Of a stretch of DNA of 64,000 nucleotides, positions 1-9,039 are shown in pieces. The first letter of the stretch is position 1, and the number at the start of each line of letters is the position of its first letter. Both the position numbers and the translations under genes were made by a program. The stretch lies in the NCBI GenBank assembly GCA_035501735.1, contig DATJVR010000027.1, positions 1-64,000 on the forward strand, written 5' to 3'. The notes beneath the pieces were generated by a model. It had not been told where the DNA came from. It saw only the letters and a program-made list of their open reading frames with translations, and did no database searches. The DNA comes from PNAI01 sp035501735 (GTDB lineage Bacteria > Pseudomonadota > Alphaproteobacteria > Rhizobiales > Xanthobacteraceae).

Positions 1-635
1 CAGGGCGAAAACCGCATGGAATCCTGCTGACGCTGCGCCGGCGCGGCATCAGCGACCAGGCGGTGCTGCGCGCCATGGACGAGGTGCCGCGCGGGCACTT
101 CGTCGAACCGGACTTCGCTGACCGCGCCTACGCCGATCAGGCGCTGCCGATTGAGTGCGGGCAGACCATCAGCCAGCCTTATGTGGTGGCCTACATGACC
201 GAACATCTGGCGCTAAGGCCGCATCACCGCGTGTTGGAAGTAGGCACCGGTTCGGGCTACCAGGCCGCGGTGCTCTCTCGCCTGGCGCGAGAGGTGGTCA
301 GCATCGAGCGCTACCGCACGCTCGCCGAGCGGGCGAGGGCGCGGCTCGCCGATCTCGGTTATGACAATGTCGAAGTTGTCGCCGGCGACGGCTTTGCCGG
401 CGTGCCGGAAAAGGCGCCCTACGACCGCATCATCGTCACCGCCGCCGCCGAGGAAGTGCCGCAGGCATTGCTCGATCAACTGGCGGATGACGGCGTGATG
501 ATTTTACCGGTCGGACCCCACGACGGATCGCAACACATTATCAAGCTTACCAAATCGCAAACGGGAACTTTTCGCGAAAACTTAATTGCGGTGCGTTTCG
601 TGCCGTTGTTGCCCGGGCAGGCGCTGGAATTATGA
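1..635 (+). CDS. pcm: Protein-L-isoaspartate O-methyltransferase, 5' end outside window
   Basis: This enzyme transfers a methyl group from S-adenosylmethionine to L-isoaspartyl residues in damaged proteins, a cytoplasmic repair reaction. The reading frame is already open at base 3, so the N-terminus lies to the left; about 210 residues are visible. Family marks are ECGQTISQP, which precedes the fold, and the SAM-binding motif I VLEVGTGSG followed by an acidic residue in SIERY. The C-terminal RFVPLLPGQ is typical of the family. In related genomes pcm sits between surE and an M23/LysM lipoprotein gene, and the latter follows here. Identification is firm; only the exact start is unknown. Confidence 0.95.
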   Translation, partial: GRKPHGILLTLRRRGISDQAVLRAMDEVPRGHFVEPDFADRAYADQALPIECGQTISQPYVVAYMTEHLALRPHHRVLEVGTGSGYQAAVLSRLAREVVSIERYRTLAERARARLADLGYDNVEVVAGDGFAGVPEKAPYDRIIVTAAAEEVPQALLDQLADDGVMILPVGPHDGSQHIIKLTKSQTGTFRENLIAVRFVPLLPGQALEL

Positions 636-805
636 TGTTTGTTTCACGGCGCGCGGTATTGTCGTGATTCGGCGGGCACAAAGGCTGTGACATTAATGTT
701 CGCACGCTAGGCTGCGTGTAACGAACTGCTAATTCTTAAAACCTTATTTACTCGCTACTGCTTTATTTCGAAGTCTAGCATTGTTGCGTATGAGTGAGTA
801 ACCAC

Positions 806-2065
806 ATGCACCGCTCCAACGTGCCGTCTCGCTTGCGTGTCTGGTTGCGAGTGGCAGTTCCCGCTCTTTTGGGTATCGCCGCCGCCGGTTGTTCAAACTC
901 CGCGCGCTTCGATTCCAACCCTTTCGACAGCGACCGCACGGCCGTGCAACAGAACACCACCGGCTCAATCGCGACGCGTCCCGTTTCGCGCGTTGACGCG
1001 CAACCGCTGCCGGCGCCGAGCCGGCCCGCGACCGTTGCCGCGACGGGCTATTCTGCAGGCGCCCAGGGCCTCGGCGCTTACCGGCCGACGACGCCCGAAT
1101 ACACCGGAACGGTAGCCGCCCGTCGTGCGCCGCCGGCCGGGCACTGGACCTGGGACGGCGGCTCGCCGGTGACGGTCGCCCGCGGCGAAACAATCGAAAC
1201 CATCGCGCGCAAATACGGCGTGCCGGCATCCGCTATTAGAGAGACCAACGGTTTCCGCGAAGGAGCGGTGCTGCGGACCGGTCAACGCGTTGTCATCCCG
1301 CGCTACGTCACAACCACCGTCGCCCGCGCACCGGCGCCAGAGGCGTCCATAAAGCCGCGGATCGCCGAAAGCGAGCACGTCGTCGCGCCCGGCGAAAGCC
1401 TGATCGGCATCGCGCACAAGCACGGCGTCACGCTCGTGGCCTTGGCGCACGCCAACAATATCCAGCCTTATACCAAGGTCAGCATTGGCGAGCGCTTGAC
1501 GATTCCGAGCGAGCATCGCGTCGCCGAGCGTCGCCCGACGACGCCCGCGCCGCAAGTTGCGCAGCCACGCGCCGTTCCGGCGACGAAAGTCGCCAGCGCG
1601 CCGGTCGAGAATGCGCGCATCGCCACGCCCGAAACCCACACCGGCGCCGAAGTCGCCACCAAAAGCGCGGAAGCGGTAGGCGCCCTGCCGAGCTTCCGCT
1701 GGCCGGTGAAGGGCCGCATCATCGCCGCCTTCGGTCCGCGTCCGAATGGTGGGCAGAACGACGGTATCAATCTGGCGGTGCCGGAAGGCACGCCGATCAA
1801 GGCGGCCGACGACGGCGTCGTCGCTTACGCCGGCAACGAGCTCAAAGGCTACGGCAACCTGGTGCTGATCCGCCATCCGAACGGCTACGTGTCGGCCTAC
1901 GCCAATGCCAGCGAAATCCTGGTCAAGCGCGGCGACACCATCAAGCGCGGCCAGGTGATCGCGCACGCCGGGCAGACGGGCAACGTGACCTCACCGCAGC
2001 TGCACTTCGAGATCCGCAAGGGCTCGACGCCGGTCGATCCGATCAAGTATCTCGGCGGCGCGTAA
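806..2065 (+). CDS. NlpD/EnvC-like lipoprotein with two LysM domains and a degenerate M23 domain
   Basis: This is a probable envelope lipoprotein of about 419 residues. The N-terminus is a signal sequence ending in AAGC, a plausible lipobox with Cys near residue 29. Two LysM peptidoglycan-binding segments follow (VARGETIETIARKYGV and VAPGESLIGIAHKHGV), then a low-complexity Pro/Ala linker and a C-terminal M23 (LytM) domain. The zinc ligands of active M23 enzymes look replaced: GINLAV stands where HxGIDxxx is expected, YANASE where YxHL is expected, and QLHFE where HLHFE is expected. That pattern fits NlpD-type activators of amidases rather than a working endopeptidase. ATG at 806 is preferred because GAGTGAG lies 7 bases upstream; an in-frame GTG at 794 is possible. 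Confidence 0.88.
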   Translation: MHRSNVPSRLRVWLRVAVPALLGIAAAGCSNSARFDSNPFDSDRTAVQQNTTGSIATRPVSRVDAQPLPAPSRPATVAATGYSAGAQGLGAYRPTTPEYTGTVAARRAPPAGHWTWDGGSPVTVARGETIETIARKYGVPASAIRETNGFREGAVLRTGQRVVIPRYVTTTVARAPAPEASIKPRIAESEHVVAPGESLIGIAHKHGVTLVALAHANNIQPYTKVSIGERLTIPSEHRVAERRPTTPAPQVAQPRAVPATKVASAPVENARIATPETHTGAEVATKSAEAVGALPSFRWPVKGRIIAAFGPRPNGGQNDGINLAVPEGTPIKAADDGVVAYAGNELKGYGNLVLIRHPNGYVSAYANASEILVKRGDTIKRGQVIAHAGQTGNVTSPQLHFEIRKGSTPVDPIKYLGGA

Positions 2066-2087
2066 TTTCCGAACCGCTTTTGTACGG

Positions 2088-2120
2088 GATGCCCGGTTTC
2101 GCGCCGGGCATCGACGTTTT
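2088..2120 (+). terminator. Rho-independent terminator after the NlpD-like gene
   Basis: A perfect 9-bp stem (GATGCCCGG at 2088-2096 and CCGGGCATC at 2104-2112) with a 7-base loop is followed by GACGTTTT. It lies between the lipoprotein gene and the convergent DUF815 gene. Confidence 0.75.
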
Positions 2121-2123
2121 GGG

Positions 2124-3041
2124 CTAATCCTTCAACGCCACGCCGAGCCTTCCGGCCAAATCCTGCACGAACTGCCAGGCGACGCGGCCGGAACGCGAGC
2201 CGCGCGTGGTCGACCATTCCAGCGCGTCGCGGTGCATGGCTTCGCCGCGCGCGGGGATCTTGTAGTGGGCGATATAGCCGTCGACCATCGCCAGAAATTC
2301 GTCCTGGCTGCAGCGGTGGAAGCCGAGCCAGAGCCCGAAGCGGTCGGACAGCGAGACTTTCTCTTCCACCGTCTCGCCCGGATTGATCGCGGTCGAGCGT
2401 TCGTTTTCCATCATGTCGCGCGACATCAGATGGCGGCGGTTCGAGGTGGCGTAGAAAATGACGTTGTCCGGCCGGCCCTCGATGCCGCCTTCCAAGAGCG
2501 CCTTGAGCGATTTGTAGGTGGTGTCCTCGGTATCGAACGACAGATCGTCGCAGAACACGATGAAGCGGTACCGCGCGCCGCGGATGATGCTCATCAGTTC
2601 GGGCAGGCTCTCGATGTCCTCGCGATGAATCTCGATGAGCTTGAGCGGCGTGCTGTTACCTTGCCGCGCCAGCGCGACATTGACCCCAGCATGGGAAGCC
2701 TTGACCAGCGACGATTTGCCCATGCCGCGTGCCCCCCACAACAAGGCGTTATTGGCGGGCAGGCCCTTGGCGAAGCGTTCGGTGTTCTCGACCAGCACGT
2801 CGCGCACGCGGTCGATACCTTTGAGCAGCGACATCTCGACACGATTGACGCGCTTGACCGGCGCCAGGCGCCGCCCGTCCGGGTGCCAGATGAAGGCGTC
2901 GGCGGCGTCGAAATCGGGTGCGGCCGCGCGTTGCGGCGCCAGCCGTTCGAGCGCTTCGGCGATGCGCGCGAGCACGTCCGTACCGTCGGAGGACGCGGCG
3001 GCCTTGGCTTTGGAGGGCGATTTCGACTTCGACTTGGCCAT
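2124..3041 (-). CDS. DUF815-family P-loop ATPase
   Basis: This 305-residue cytoplasmic protein belongs to the DUF815 group of AAA-like P-loop ATPases, whose cellular role is not established. A Lys/Ser/Ala-rich N-terminal tail of about 20 residues precedes the domain. The Walker A motif GARGMGKS is at residues 103-110, and a Walker B-like strand FIVFCDD is near residues 160-166. ATSNRRHLM near residue 190 resembles a sensor-1 region, and an arginine-rich stretch lies near the C-terminus. The gene is convergent with the NlpD-like gene and divergent from yajC. Its product is found beside sec genes in many alphaproteobacteria, but I infer no function from that. Confidence 0.85.
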   Translation of the reverse strand: MAKSKSKSPSKAKAAASSDGTDVLARIAEALERLAPQRAAAPDFDAADAFIWHPDGRRLAPVKRVNRVEMSLLKGIDRVRDVLVENTERFAKGLPANNALLWGARGMGKSSLVKASHAGVNVALARQGNSTPLKLIEIHREDIESLPELMSIIRGARYRFIVFCDDLSFDTEDTTYKSLKALLEGGIEGRPDNVIFYATSNRRHLMSRDMMENERSTAINPGETVEEKVSLSDRFGLWLGFHRCSQDEFLAMVDGYIAHYKIPARGEAMHRDALEWSTTRGSRSGRVAWQFVQDLAGRLGVALKD

Positions 3042-3262
3042 GCAGCGAACTTTCGAGCAAACGCGCTGCTCTTAGCCGGGCGGCGTTGCCCCCGCAAGCG
3101 GGCAGGCGCGGAAACGGCCAAAAATGGCCCGTTTCCTAGGGGTCTTGCGGCGTTGCAATTGGAGCGGCGGCCGCTATAGTCCGCGCGAAATTGCGATTTG
3201 CCGCCGGGCCGGAAACGCGCCCGCGGTACCACCCCTGACAACCGAGCCAAGGGAAGCTTTCG

Positions 3263-3619
3263 ATGTTTATTTCGACCGCGTTCGCGCAAGGATCGCTGTT
3301 CGGCGGCGCCGGCGGCGACGGCGGCAACACGGTGATGACGCTGCTGCCCTTCGCGCTGATCTTCGTCATCATGTACTTCCTGATTCTGCGCCCGCAGCAG
3401 AAGCGGGTGAAGCAGCACGCCGAATTGGTCAAAAACGTGCGGCGCGGCGATACCGTCATCACCAACGGCGGCTTGGTGGGCAAGGTCACCAAGGTGATCG
3501 ACGACGACCAGATCGAGGTCGAAATTGCCGACGATGTGCGCGTGCGTCAGATGCGCTCGATGGTTGCCGATGTGCGCGCCAAGGGCGAGCCGGTCAAGGA
3601 GGAAACGACGTCGAGCTGA
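3263..3619 (+). CDS. yajC: Sec translocon accessory subunit YajC
   Basis: YajC is a small inner-membrane protein that associates with SecDF and YidC around the SecYEG translocon. The 118-residue product has one N-terminal membrane segment (about residues 22-40, TLLPFALIFVIMYFLILRP), directly followed by the family signature RPQQKRVKQHAELV and a cytoplasmic beta domain with GDTVITNGGLVGKV. Length matches the family. The ATG is preceded by an AAGGGA ribosome-binding site. It is the first gene of a tight yajC-secD-secF cluster, with 31 bases to secD. Confidence 0.96.
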   Translation: MFISTAFAQGSLFGGAGGDGGNTVMTLLPFALIFVIMYFLILRPQQKRVKQHAELVKNVRRGDTVITNGGLVGKVTKVIDDDQIEVEIADDVRVRQMRSMVADVRAKGEPVKEETTSS

Positions 3620-3650
3620 TCGCCGCACGCGATCGCAAGGCGGACAGGGC

Positions 3651-5255
3651 ATGTTTTATTCGCGCTTGAGTGCAATATCGATCCTTCTCACGGCGTTCGT
3701 CGTGTGCGCTTTCGCGTTTCCGAATTTCCTGCCCAAGGAGACAGTTCAGTCCTGGCCGAGTTGGGCGCAGCGCCACATCGTGCTCGGGCTCGATCTGCAG
3801 GGCGGCTCGCACATTCTGTTCGAAGTCGATACCGATGCGGTGCGCAAGGAGAAAATCGCATCGCTGCAGGATGACGTGCGCCGTGTCGTGCGCGACAACA
3901 AGCTCGGCAGTCCGTTCACGGTTGTCATTCGTGGCAATTCCGTCGAATTTCGCGTCGGCGAGCGGGTCGATCCGCAGTTCGCGTTGAGCAAGCTGCGCGA
4001 GCTCTCGCAACCTCTCGGTGGCATTCTCAGCGCGACCGGACAGCGCTCGATTGACGTCGTCGATGCCGGCGGCGGTCTGATCCGGCTCACCGTCACCGAA
4101 CCGGCCATCCTTGAACGGATTCGTCAGGCGGTCGACCAGTCCATCGAAATCATCGAAAAGCGCGTCAACGCGATGGGACTGGTGGAACCGTCGATCCAGC
4201 GACAGGGTATCGATCGAATCCTGGTTCAAGTGCCCGGACTCGGCAATCCGCAGGAGCTGATCGACACCATTGGTAAGACCGCAAAACTGACGTTTCGCTT
4301 CGTCGATAATTCTATGTCGCCGCAACAGGCCTTGGAGACTCGCCCCCCTGCCGAATCCGAAGTTCTATACGGCACGAAGGCGGAGGGCGGCCGGCCATAT
4401 CTCATTGAGAAGCGGGTTATCGTCGCCGGCGAGGATTTGACCGACGCGCAACCCGGTTTCGACGCACGCACGAGCCAGCCTATCGTCAATTTCAAGTTCA
4501 ACCTCAGCGGCGCCCGGCGCTTTGGCACGGCGACGGTGGAGAATGTGGGGCGAGAATTCGCCATCGTCCTCGACAACGAGGTGATCTCGGCCCCGGTCAT
4601 TCGCGAACCCATCACGCAAGGGCAGGGGCAGATTTCCGGCAATTTCACCGTCGAGTCCGCCAACAATCTCGCGATTCTGCTGCGCGCCGGCGCCTTGCCG
4701 GCCAAGCTCACTCCGATTGAGCAGCGCGTGGTCGGTCCAGGTCTGGGCCAGGATTCGATCACCAAGGGCAAGCTCGCCTCGTACGTGGGCGCCGCCATGG
4801 TCGTCATCTTCATGTTCGCCACCTATGGCCTGTTTGGCTTGTTCGCCAATATTGCGGTCGCGATCAACGTTGCGATGATCTTCGGCGTGCTGTCGATGTT
4901 GTCCGCGACGCTGACGCTGCCCGGCATCGCCGGTGTGGTGCTGACCGTCGGCATCGCCGTGGATTCCAACGTGCTGATCTACGAACGCATTCGCGAAGAA
5001 CGAAGGGGCGGACGGACGACGATCAACGCCATCGATGCCGGCTTCAATCGCGCGCTCGCGACCATCCTCGATTCCAACATCACCACGTTCATCGCCGCCG
5101 CCGTCTTGTATTTCATCGGCACCGGCCCGGTGAGAGGGTTCGCCGTGACGCTCGGCATCGGTATTCTCACCACCGTTTTCACGGCATTCACGCTCACCAG
5201 GCTGATTGTCGCCTACTGGATAAAATGGCGACGGCCCAAGGTCGTGCCGATCTAA
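3651..5255 (+). CDS. secD: Protein translocase subunit SecD
   Basis: SecD is an RND-type inner-membrane protein that, with SecF, uses the proton motive force to complete export of proteins through SecYEG. The 534-residue product starts at ATG 3651, because upstream in-frame codons lie inside yajC. It has a first membrane segment at about residues 5-24, the signature VLGLDLQGGSHILFEVD just after it, a large periplasmic region with GIDRILVQVPG, and five more membrane segments in the last 160 residues, including GIAVDSNVLIYERIREE. Length is close to other short alphaproteobacterial SecD proteins. The secF start follows 27 bases after the stop. Confidence 0.96.
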   Translation: MFYSRLSAISILLTAFVVCAFAFPNFLPKETVQSWPSWAQRHIVLGLDLQGGSHILFEVDTDAVRKEKIASLQDDVRRVVRDNKLGSPFTVVIRGNSVEFRVGERVDPQFALSKLRELSQPLGGILSATGQRSIDVVDAGGGLIRLTVTEPAILERIRQAVDQSIEIIEKRVNAMGLVEPSIQRQGIDRILVQVPGLGNPQELIDTIGKTAKLTFRFVDNSMSPQQALETRPPAESEVLYGTKAEGGRPYLIEKRVIVAGEDLTDAQPGFDARTSQPIVNFKFNLSGARRFGTATVENVGREFAIVLDNEVISAPVIREPITQGQGQISGNFTVESANNLAILLRAGALPAKLTPIEQRVVGPGLGQDSITKGKLASYVGAAMVVIFMFATYGLFGLFANIAVAINVAMIFGVLSMLSATLTLPGIAGVVLTVGIAVDSNVLIYERIREERRGGRTTINAIDAGFNRALATILDSNITTFIAAAVLYFIGTGPVRGFAVTLGIGILTTVFTAFTLTRLIVAYWIKWRRPKVVPI

Positions 5256-5282
5256 CCAGCGCACCGACGGAATTTGAAATTC

Positions 5283-6272
5283 ATGAGCGTGGTTCACATC
5301 GATCGCGACGACACCGGGACGCGGATATTTCTGTTCGGGATCCAGGTCTTTCCGCATCTCCGGATCGTTCCGGACGACACGCAATTCGACTTCATGCGCT
5401 TCCGGCGCGTGAGCTTTCCGATGTCGGCCATGCTGTCGATTATGGCGATCACGCTGTTTTTCACCCACGGCCTCAATTTCGGCATCGACTTCGTCGGCGG
5501 CACGCTCATGGAGGTGCGATCGACCACGGGGCCTGCGGATCTTGCCAAGATGCGCATCACGCTCAATGGCCTCGGCCTTGGCGAAGTGCAATTGCAACAA
5601 TTCGGCACCGACACCGACGTTCTCATTCGCGTGGCCCAGCAGCCCGGCGGCGAAGCGGCCCAGCAGGCCGCGGTGACGAAGGTCCGCGAGGCGCTCGGCA
5701 ATGACGTGGACTACCGGCGCGTCGAAGTGGTCGGCCCGCGCGTATCGACCGAACTGCTCGCCTACGGAACGCTCGGCCTCGTGCTCGCAATCGTGGCGAT
5801 CCTCATTTACCTATGGTTCCGTTTCGAGTGGCAATTCGCGCTCGGCGCCATGATCGCCAACGTGCACGATCTGGTGCTGACGATCGGATTCATGTCGATC
5901 ACCCAGATCGACTTCGATCTCACCAGCATCGCGGCCCTTCTCACCATCCTGGGCTACTCGCTCAACGACACCGTCGTGATCTACGATCGCATTCGCGAAA
6001 ATCTGCGCAAGTATAAACGCCTGTCGATGCCGGATCTGCTCAACAGCTCGGTGAATTCCACGCTGTCGCGTTCGATCATCACCCACGTCACGGTCTCGCT
6101 CGCCTTACTCGCCCTACTTTTGTTCGGTGGGCAGGCGATCCACAGCTTTACCGCCACCATGATGTTCGGCGTGGTGCTGGTCGGTACCTATACGTCGGTG
6201 TTCATCGCCTCTCCGATCCTGATCTATCTCGGCGTGGGGACGGGCCGCGACTCGCTCACCAGCGAGTCATGA
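5283..6272 (+). CDS. secF: Protein translocase subunit SecF
   Basis: SecF is the partner of SecD in proton-driven protein export. The 329-residue product has a first membrane segment after RRVSFPMSAMLSIMAITLFF, the diagnostic GLNFGIDFVGGTLMEV, a short periplasmic domain, and a C-terminal membrane bundle with SLNDTVVIYDRIRENLR. ATG 5283 is chosen; a TTG nine bases upstream is in frame but less likely. The stop overlaps the start of the next gene as ATGA, so the Mth938-like protein is probably translated by coupling from the sec operon. Confidence 0.96.
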   Translation: MSVVHIDRDDTGTRIFLFGIQVFPHLRIVPDDTQFDFMRFRRVSFPMSAMLSIMAITLFFTHGLNFGIDFVGGTLMEVRSTTGPADLAKMRITLNGLGLGEVQLQQFGTDTDVLIRVAQQPGGEAAQQAAVTKVREALGNDVDYRRVEVVGPRVSTELLAYGTLGLVLAIVAILIYLWFRFEWQFALGAMIANVHDLVLTIGFMSITQIDFDLTSIAALLTILGYSLNDTVVIYDRIRENLRKYKRLSMPDLLNSSVNSTLSRSIITHVTVSLALLALLLFGGQAIHSFTATMMFGVVLVGTYTSVFIASPILIYLGVGTGRDSLTSES

Positions 6273-6658
6273 CCGTGTCGGCAGCGGCGGAGAATCCGCA
6301 TCTGCCGCGGCCCGCGCCGATCGACGGTTTTGGCAAGGGCGGATTTCGCTTCGCCGGCATGTCCCATCGTGGTTCGTTGCTATGCCTTCCGAACGGCATT
6401 TGGGCCTGGCCGGTCTCGCGCGCTGACGACATCGATGACACCGCGCTGACGCCTGTTTTTGAGGCAGCCGCCGACATCGGCTTGTTTCTGATCGGCACCG
6501 GCAGCGTCCCATGGATTCTGCCGCCTCCGTTGCAGATACGATTTCATGCGCTCAAACTGTCCGTCGAAGTCATGCGCACAGGGACGGCCGTCAGCACCTA
6601 TAATATCCTGCTCGGCGAGAGGCGCCGGGTAGCCGCAGGCTTGATTGCGGTGGAATGA
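6269..6658 (+). CDS. Mth938-like domain (DUF498/NDUFAF3 family) protein
   Basis: A 129-residue protein of the Mth938-like fold, the family that includes the mitochondrial complex I assembly factor NDUFAF3. Family features seen are IDGFGKGGFRFAG near the start, SLLCLPNG, a central FLIGTGS segment and the late VMRTGTAVSTYNILLGERRRVAAGLI. The bacterial function is not settled; a link to respiratory complex I assembly is only by analogy. The ATG overlaps the secF stop, and the next gene encodes a phytoene/squalene synthase-like protein, the family of another complex I factor, NDUFAF6. That adjacency is consistent with a shared role. Confidence 0.88.
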   Translation: MTVSAAAENPHLPRPAPIDGFGKGGFRFAGMSHRGSLLCLPNGIWAWPVSRADDIDDTALTPVFEAAADIGLFLIGTGSVPWILPPPLQIRFHALKLSVEVMRTGTAVSTYNILLGERRRVAAGLIAVE

Positions 6659-6683
6659 CTTAAAAACGAATCCATCGCAAACC

Positions 6684-7535
6684 ATGCCAGACGCCTTTAC
6701 TTATTGTGAGCAGCACGTCCGCGAAGGCGACAAGGATCGCTATCTCGCGGCGCTGTTCGCGCCCGCCAAGTATCGCCGCGCGCTGTACGCACTCTATGCC
6801 TTCAATCTTGACGTTGCACGCGTGCGCGAGGCCGCGCGCGAGCCGATGGCGGGCGAGGTGCGGCTGCGATGGTGGACCGAGATGCTGACCGGAACCGCGC
6901 GCGGCGAGGTGACCGGCAATCCGGTGGCGGTCGCGCTGCGCGAAGTGGTCGTGCGCTATCGTCTCCCGCCGCAGATGCTCGCCGACCTGATCGACGCGCG
7001 TCGCTTTGATCTTTACGACGCTCCGATGGCGACCTTCGATGCGCTCGAACTCTACGGCGTGAAAACCTCGTCGGCCGTGATGGACCTTGCGGCACGCATC
7101 CTCAGCGATGGCCGCGATCCGGGTATCAGCCACATCAGCCGACACGCCGGCATTGCCTATTCCATCGCTGGTCTGCTGCGCGCCTTGCCGATTCATGCGG
7201 CGCGACGCCAGCTCTACATTCCGCTCGAAGTCATGCAGCGCCATCGCGCGCAGACCGAGGATGTATTCGCCGGCAATGCGACGGTCGAGGTGCGTGCCGC
7301 TCTCGCCGAAATGCGTCTGCGCGCCCGCCATCATCTCGCCGCCGCGCGCGGTCTCGTCAAGAACATGCCGTCGGCCGTGACGCCCGCGCTGCTGCCCGCG
7401 GTCCTGATACGGCCGGAATTGCAACGGATGGAACGGCGGTCCTATCGGCCGTTTCGTCTGCACGAACGTTCGCAGTGGCGGCGGCAGTGGACGTTGTGGC
7501 GCGCCGCGCGCGCCGGACTCGCCCGCAAGCTCTGA
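6684..7535 (+). CDS. Phytoene/squalene synthase-family protein (NDUFAF6-like)
   Basis: A 283-residue protein of the trans-isoprenyl diphosphate synthase head-to-head family. It keeps the fold signature YAFNLDVARVREAAREPMAGEVRLRWWTEML in overall shape. The Asp-rich DxxxD motif of true phytoene synthases is not obvious: the first site reads NLDVA, and the second region is poor in paired aspartates. That makes it more like the NDUFAF6 branch linked to complex I assembly than a carotenoid enzyme, and no carotenoid genes are nearby. ATG 6684 is preferred over a start at 6645 that would overlap the upstream gene. It ends two bases from the convergent trmFO stop. Confidence 0.85.
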   Translation: MPDAFTYCEQHVREGDKDRYLAALFAPAKYRRALYALYAFNLDVARVREAAREPMAGEVRLRWWTEMLTGTARGEVTGNPVAVALREVVVRYRLPPQMLADLIDARRFDLYDAPMATFDALELYGVKTSSAVMDLAARILSDGRDPGISHISRHAGIAYSIAGLLRALPIHAARRQLYIPLEVMQRHRAQTEDVFAGNATVEVRAALAEMRLRARHHLAAARGLVKNMPSAVTPALLPAVLIRPELQRMERRSYRPFRLHERSQWRRQWTLWRAARAGLARKL

Positions 7536-7536
7536 T

Positions 7537-8949
7537 TTACTCCGCGGCGATACGGGCCGTGCCGTTGATCCATGCATCGAGGTCCGCCAGCGCCCGCGCC
7601 GTGAGCATGCGCTTTCGCGCAAGGCTCTTGGCGGTGCCGCGCAGCCGCTTGCCGTCCGGACCCTTGCCCGGCGCGCGATGGAGCGGCGGAAAGAGTCCGA
7701 AATTGACGTTCATCGGCTGGAACGAAGCCGGCCCTGCATCGATCCGCTCGATGTGTCCGCCTGTGATGTGCGCCAGCAGTGCGCCGAGGGCCGTGGTCGG
7801 CGGCGGCATCGAAGGAGTATCGCCCATCGCTTCGGCGGCCGCGCAGCGCCCAGCCAGCAATCCCATCGCCGCCGATTCCACATAGCCCTCGCACCCCGTG
7901 ATCTGGCCGGCAAACCGCAGCCAGGGCACATCGGCGAGCCGCAACAGGGGATCGAGCACCTTTGGCGAATTGAGGAACGTATTGCGGTGCAGCCCGCCGA
8001 GCCGTGCGAACTCGGCCCGCTCCAGCCCCGGAATGCCGCGAAAGATGCGTAACTGCTCGCCGTGCCTGAGCTTGGTCTGGAAGCCAACCATGTTGAACAG
8101 CGTGCCGAGCCGATTGTCCTGGCGCAGTTGCACGATCGCATAGGGTTTGACCGCGGGCTGATGCGGGTTGGTCAAGCCGAACGGCTTCATCGGACCGTGC
8201 CGCAATGTCTCCGCTCCGCGCTTGGCCATCACTTCGATCGGCAGGCAGCCGTCGAAATACGGCGTGTCTTCCCACTCATGGAACGCCACCGTATCGCCGG
8301 CGAGCAGCGCGCCGACAAAGGTCTCATAGTGTTCGCGCGTGAGCGGGCAATTGATGTAATCGGCACCGGTGCCGCCCGGCCCGGCCTTGTCGTAGCGCGA
8401 CTGGAACCACGCCACGTCGAGATCGATGCTGTCGCGATGAACGATCGGCGCGATCGCATCGAAGAACGCCAGCGCCTGTTCGCCGGTCAGCGCACGGATC
8501 GTGTCGGCCAGCGCAGGCGAGGTGAGGGGCCCGGTCGCGATGATGATGTTGTCCCACTCCTCCGGCAGCGTGATGACTTCCTCGCGCCGGATCTCGACCA
8601 AAGGATGTGCGGCAAGCGCCTGCGTGATGGCGGCTGAAAATCCATCTCGGTCGACCGCCAGCGCGCCGCCCGCCGGCACCTGGTTGCCGTCGGCGGCGCG
8701 CATCACCAGCGAGCCGAGCCGGCGCATTTCCTCATGCAGCAGGCCGACCGCATTGGTTTCTGAATCATCGGAGCGGAACGAATTCGAGCAGACCAGTTCC
8801 GCAAGCCCCTCGGTCTTGTGCACCGCCGTCGTGCAAATCGGGCGCATCTCATGCAGCACCACCGGCACGCCGCGCGCGGCGATCTGCCAGGCGGCCTCCG
8901 AACCGGCGAGCCCGCCGCCGACGATATGGACTGGTTGCGCTTGTGCCAT
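7537..8949 (-). CDS. trmFO: Methylenetetrahydrofolate-tRNA (uracil-5-)-methyltransferase TrmFO
   Basis: TrmFO makes 5-methyluridine at position 54 of the tRNA T-loop, using methylenetetrahydrofolate as carbon donor and FAD with NAD(P)H. The 470-residue length is normal. The N-terminus has the dinucleotide-binding motif VHIVGGGLAGSEAAWQ, and the conserved catalytic region ELVCSNSFRSDD is near residues 52-63 with its Cys. Further family blocks are YINCPLTREHYE and CLPIEVMAKRG, with the FAD-binding end GLLAGRCAA. It is transcribed alone, convergent with the phytoene synthase-like gene and divergent from a periplasmic binding protein gene. Confidence 0.97.
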   Translation of the reverse strand: MAQAQPVHIVGGGLAGSEAAWQIAARGVPVVLHEMRPICTTAVHKTEGLAELVCSNSFRSDDSETNAVGLLHEEMRRLGSLVMRAADGNQVPAGGALAVDRDGFSAAITQALAAHPLVEIRREEVITLPEEWDNIIIATGPLTSPALADTIRALTGEQALAFFDAIAPIVHRDSIDLDVAWFQSRYDKAGPGGTGADYINCPLTREHYETFVGALLAGDTVAFHEWEDTPYFDGCLPIEVMAKRGAETLRHGPMKPFGLTNPHQPAVKPYAIVQLRQDNRLGTLFNMVGFQTKLRHGEQLRIFRGIPGLERAEFARLGGLHRNTFLNSPKVLDPLLRLADVPWLRFAGQITGCEGYVESAAMGLLAGRCAAAEAMGDTPSMPPPTTALGALLAHITGGHIERIDAGPASFQPMNVNFGLFPPLHRAPGKGPDGKRLRGTAKSLARKRMLTARALADLDAWINGTARIAAE

Positions 8950-9039
8950 TGCCTCTAATTAGGCCGCCGCCGAAAAAGCAGCAATGCTAATATCGCTGCA
9001 GCAACCGGCTGGCGGATCGCGCAAATCCAGGAGCATGTG

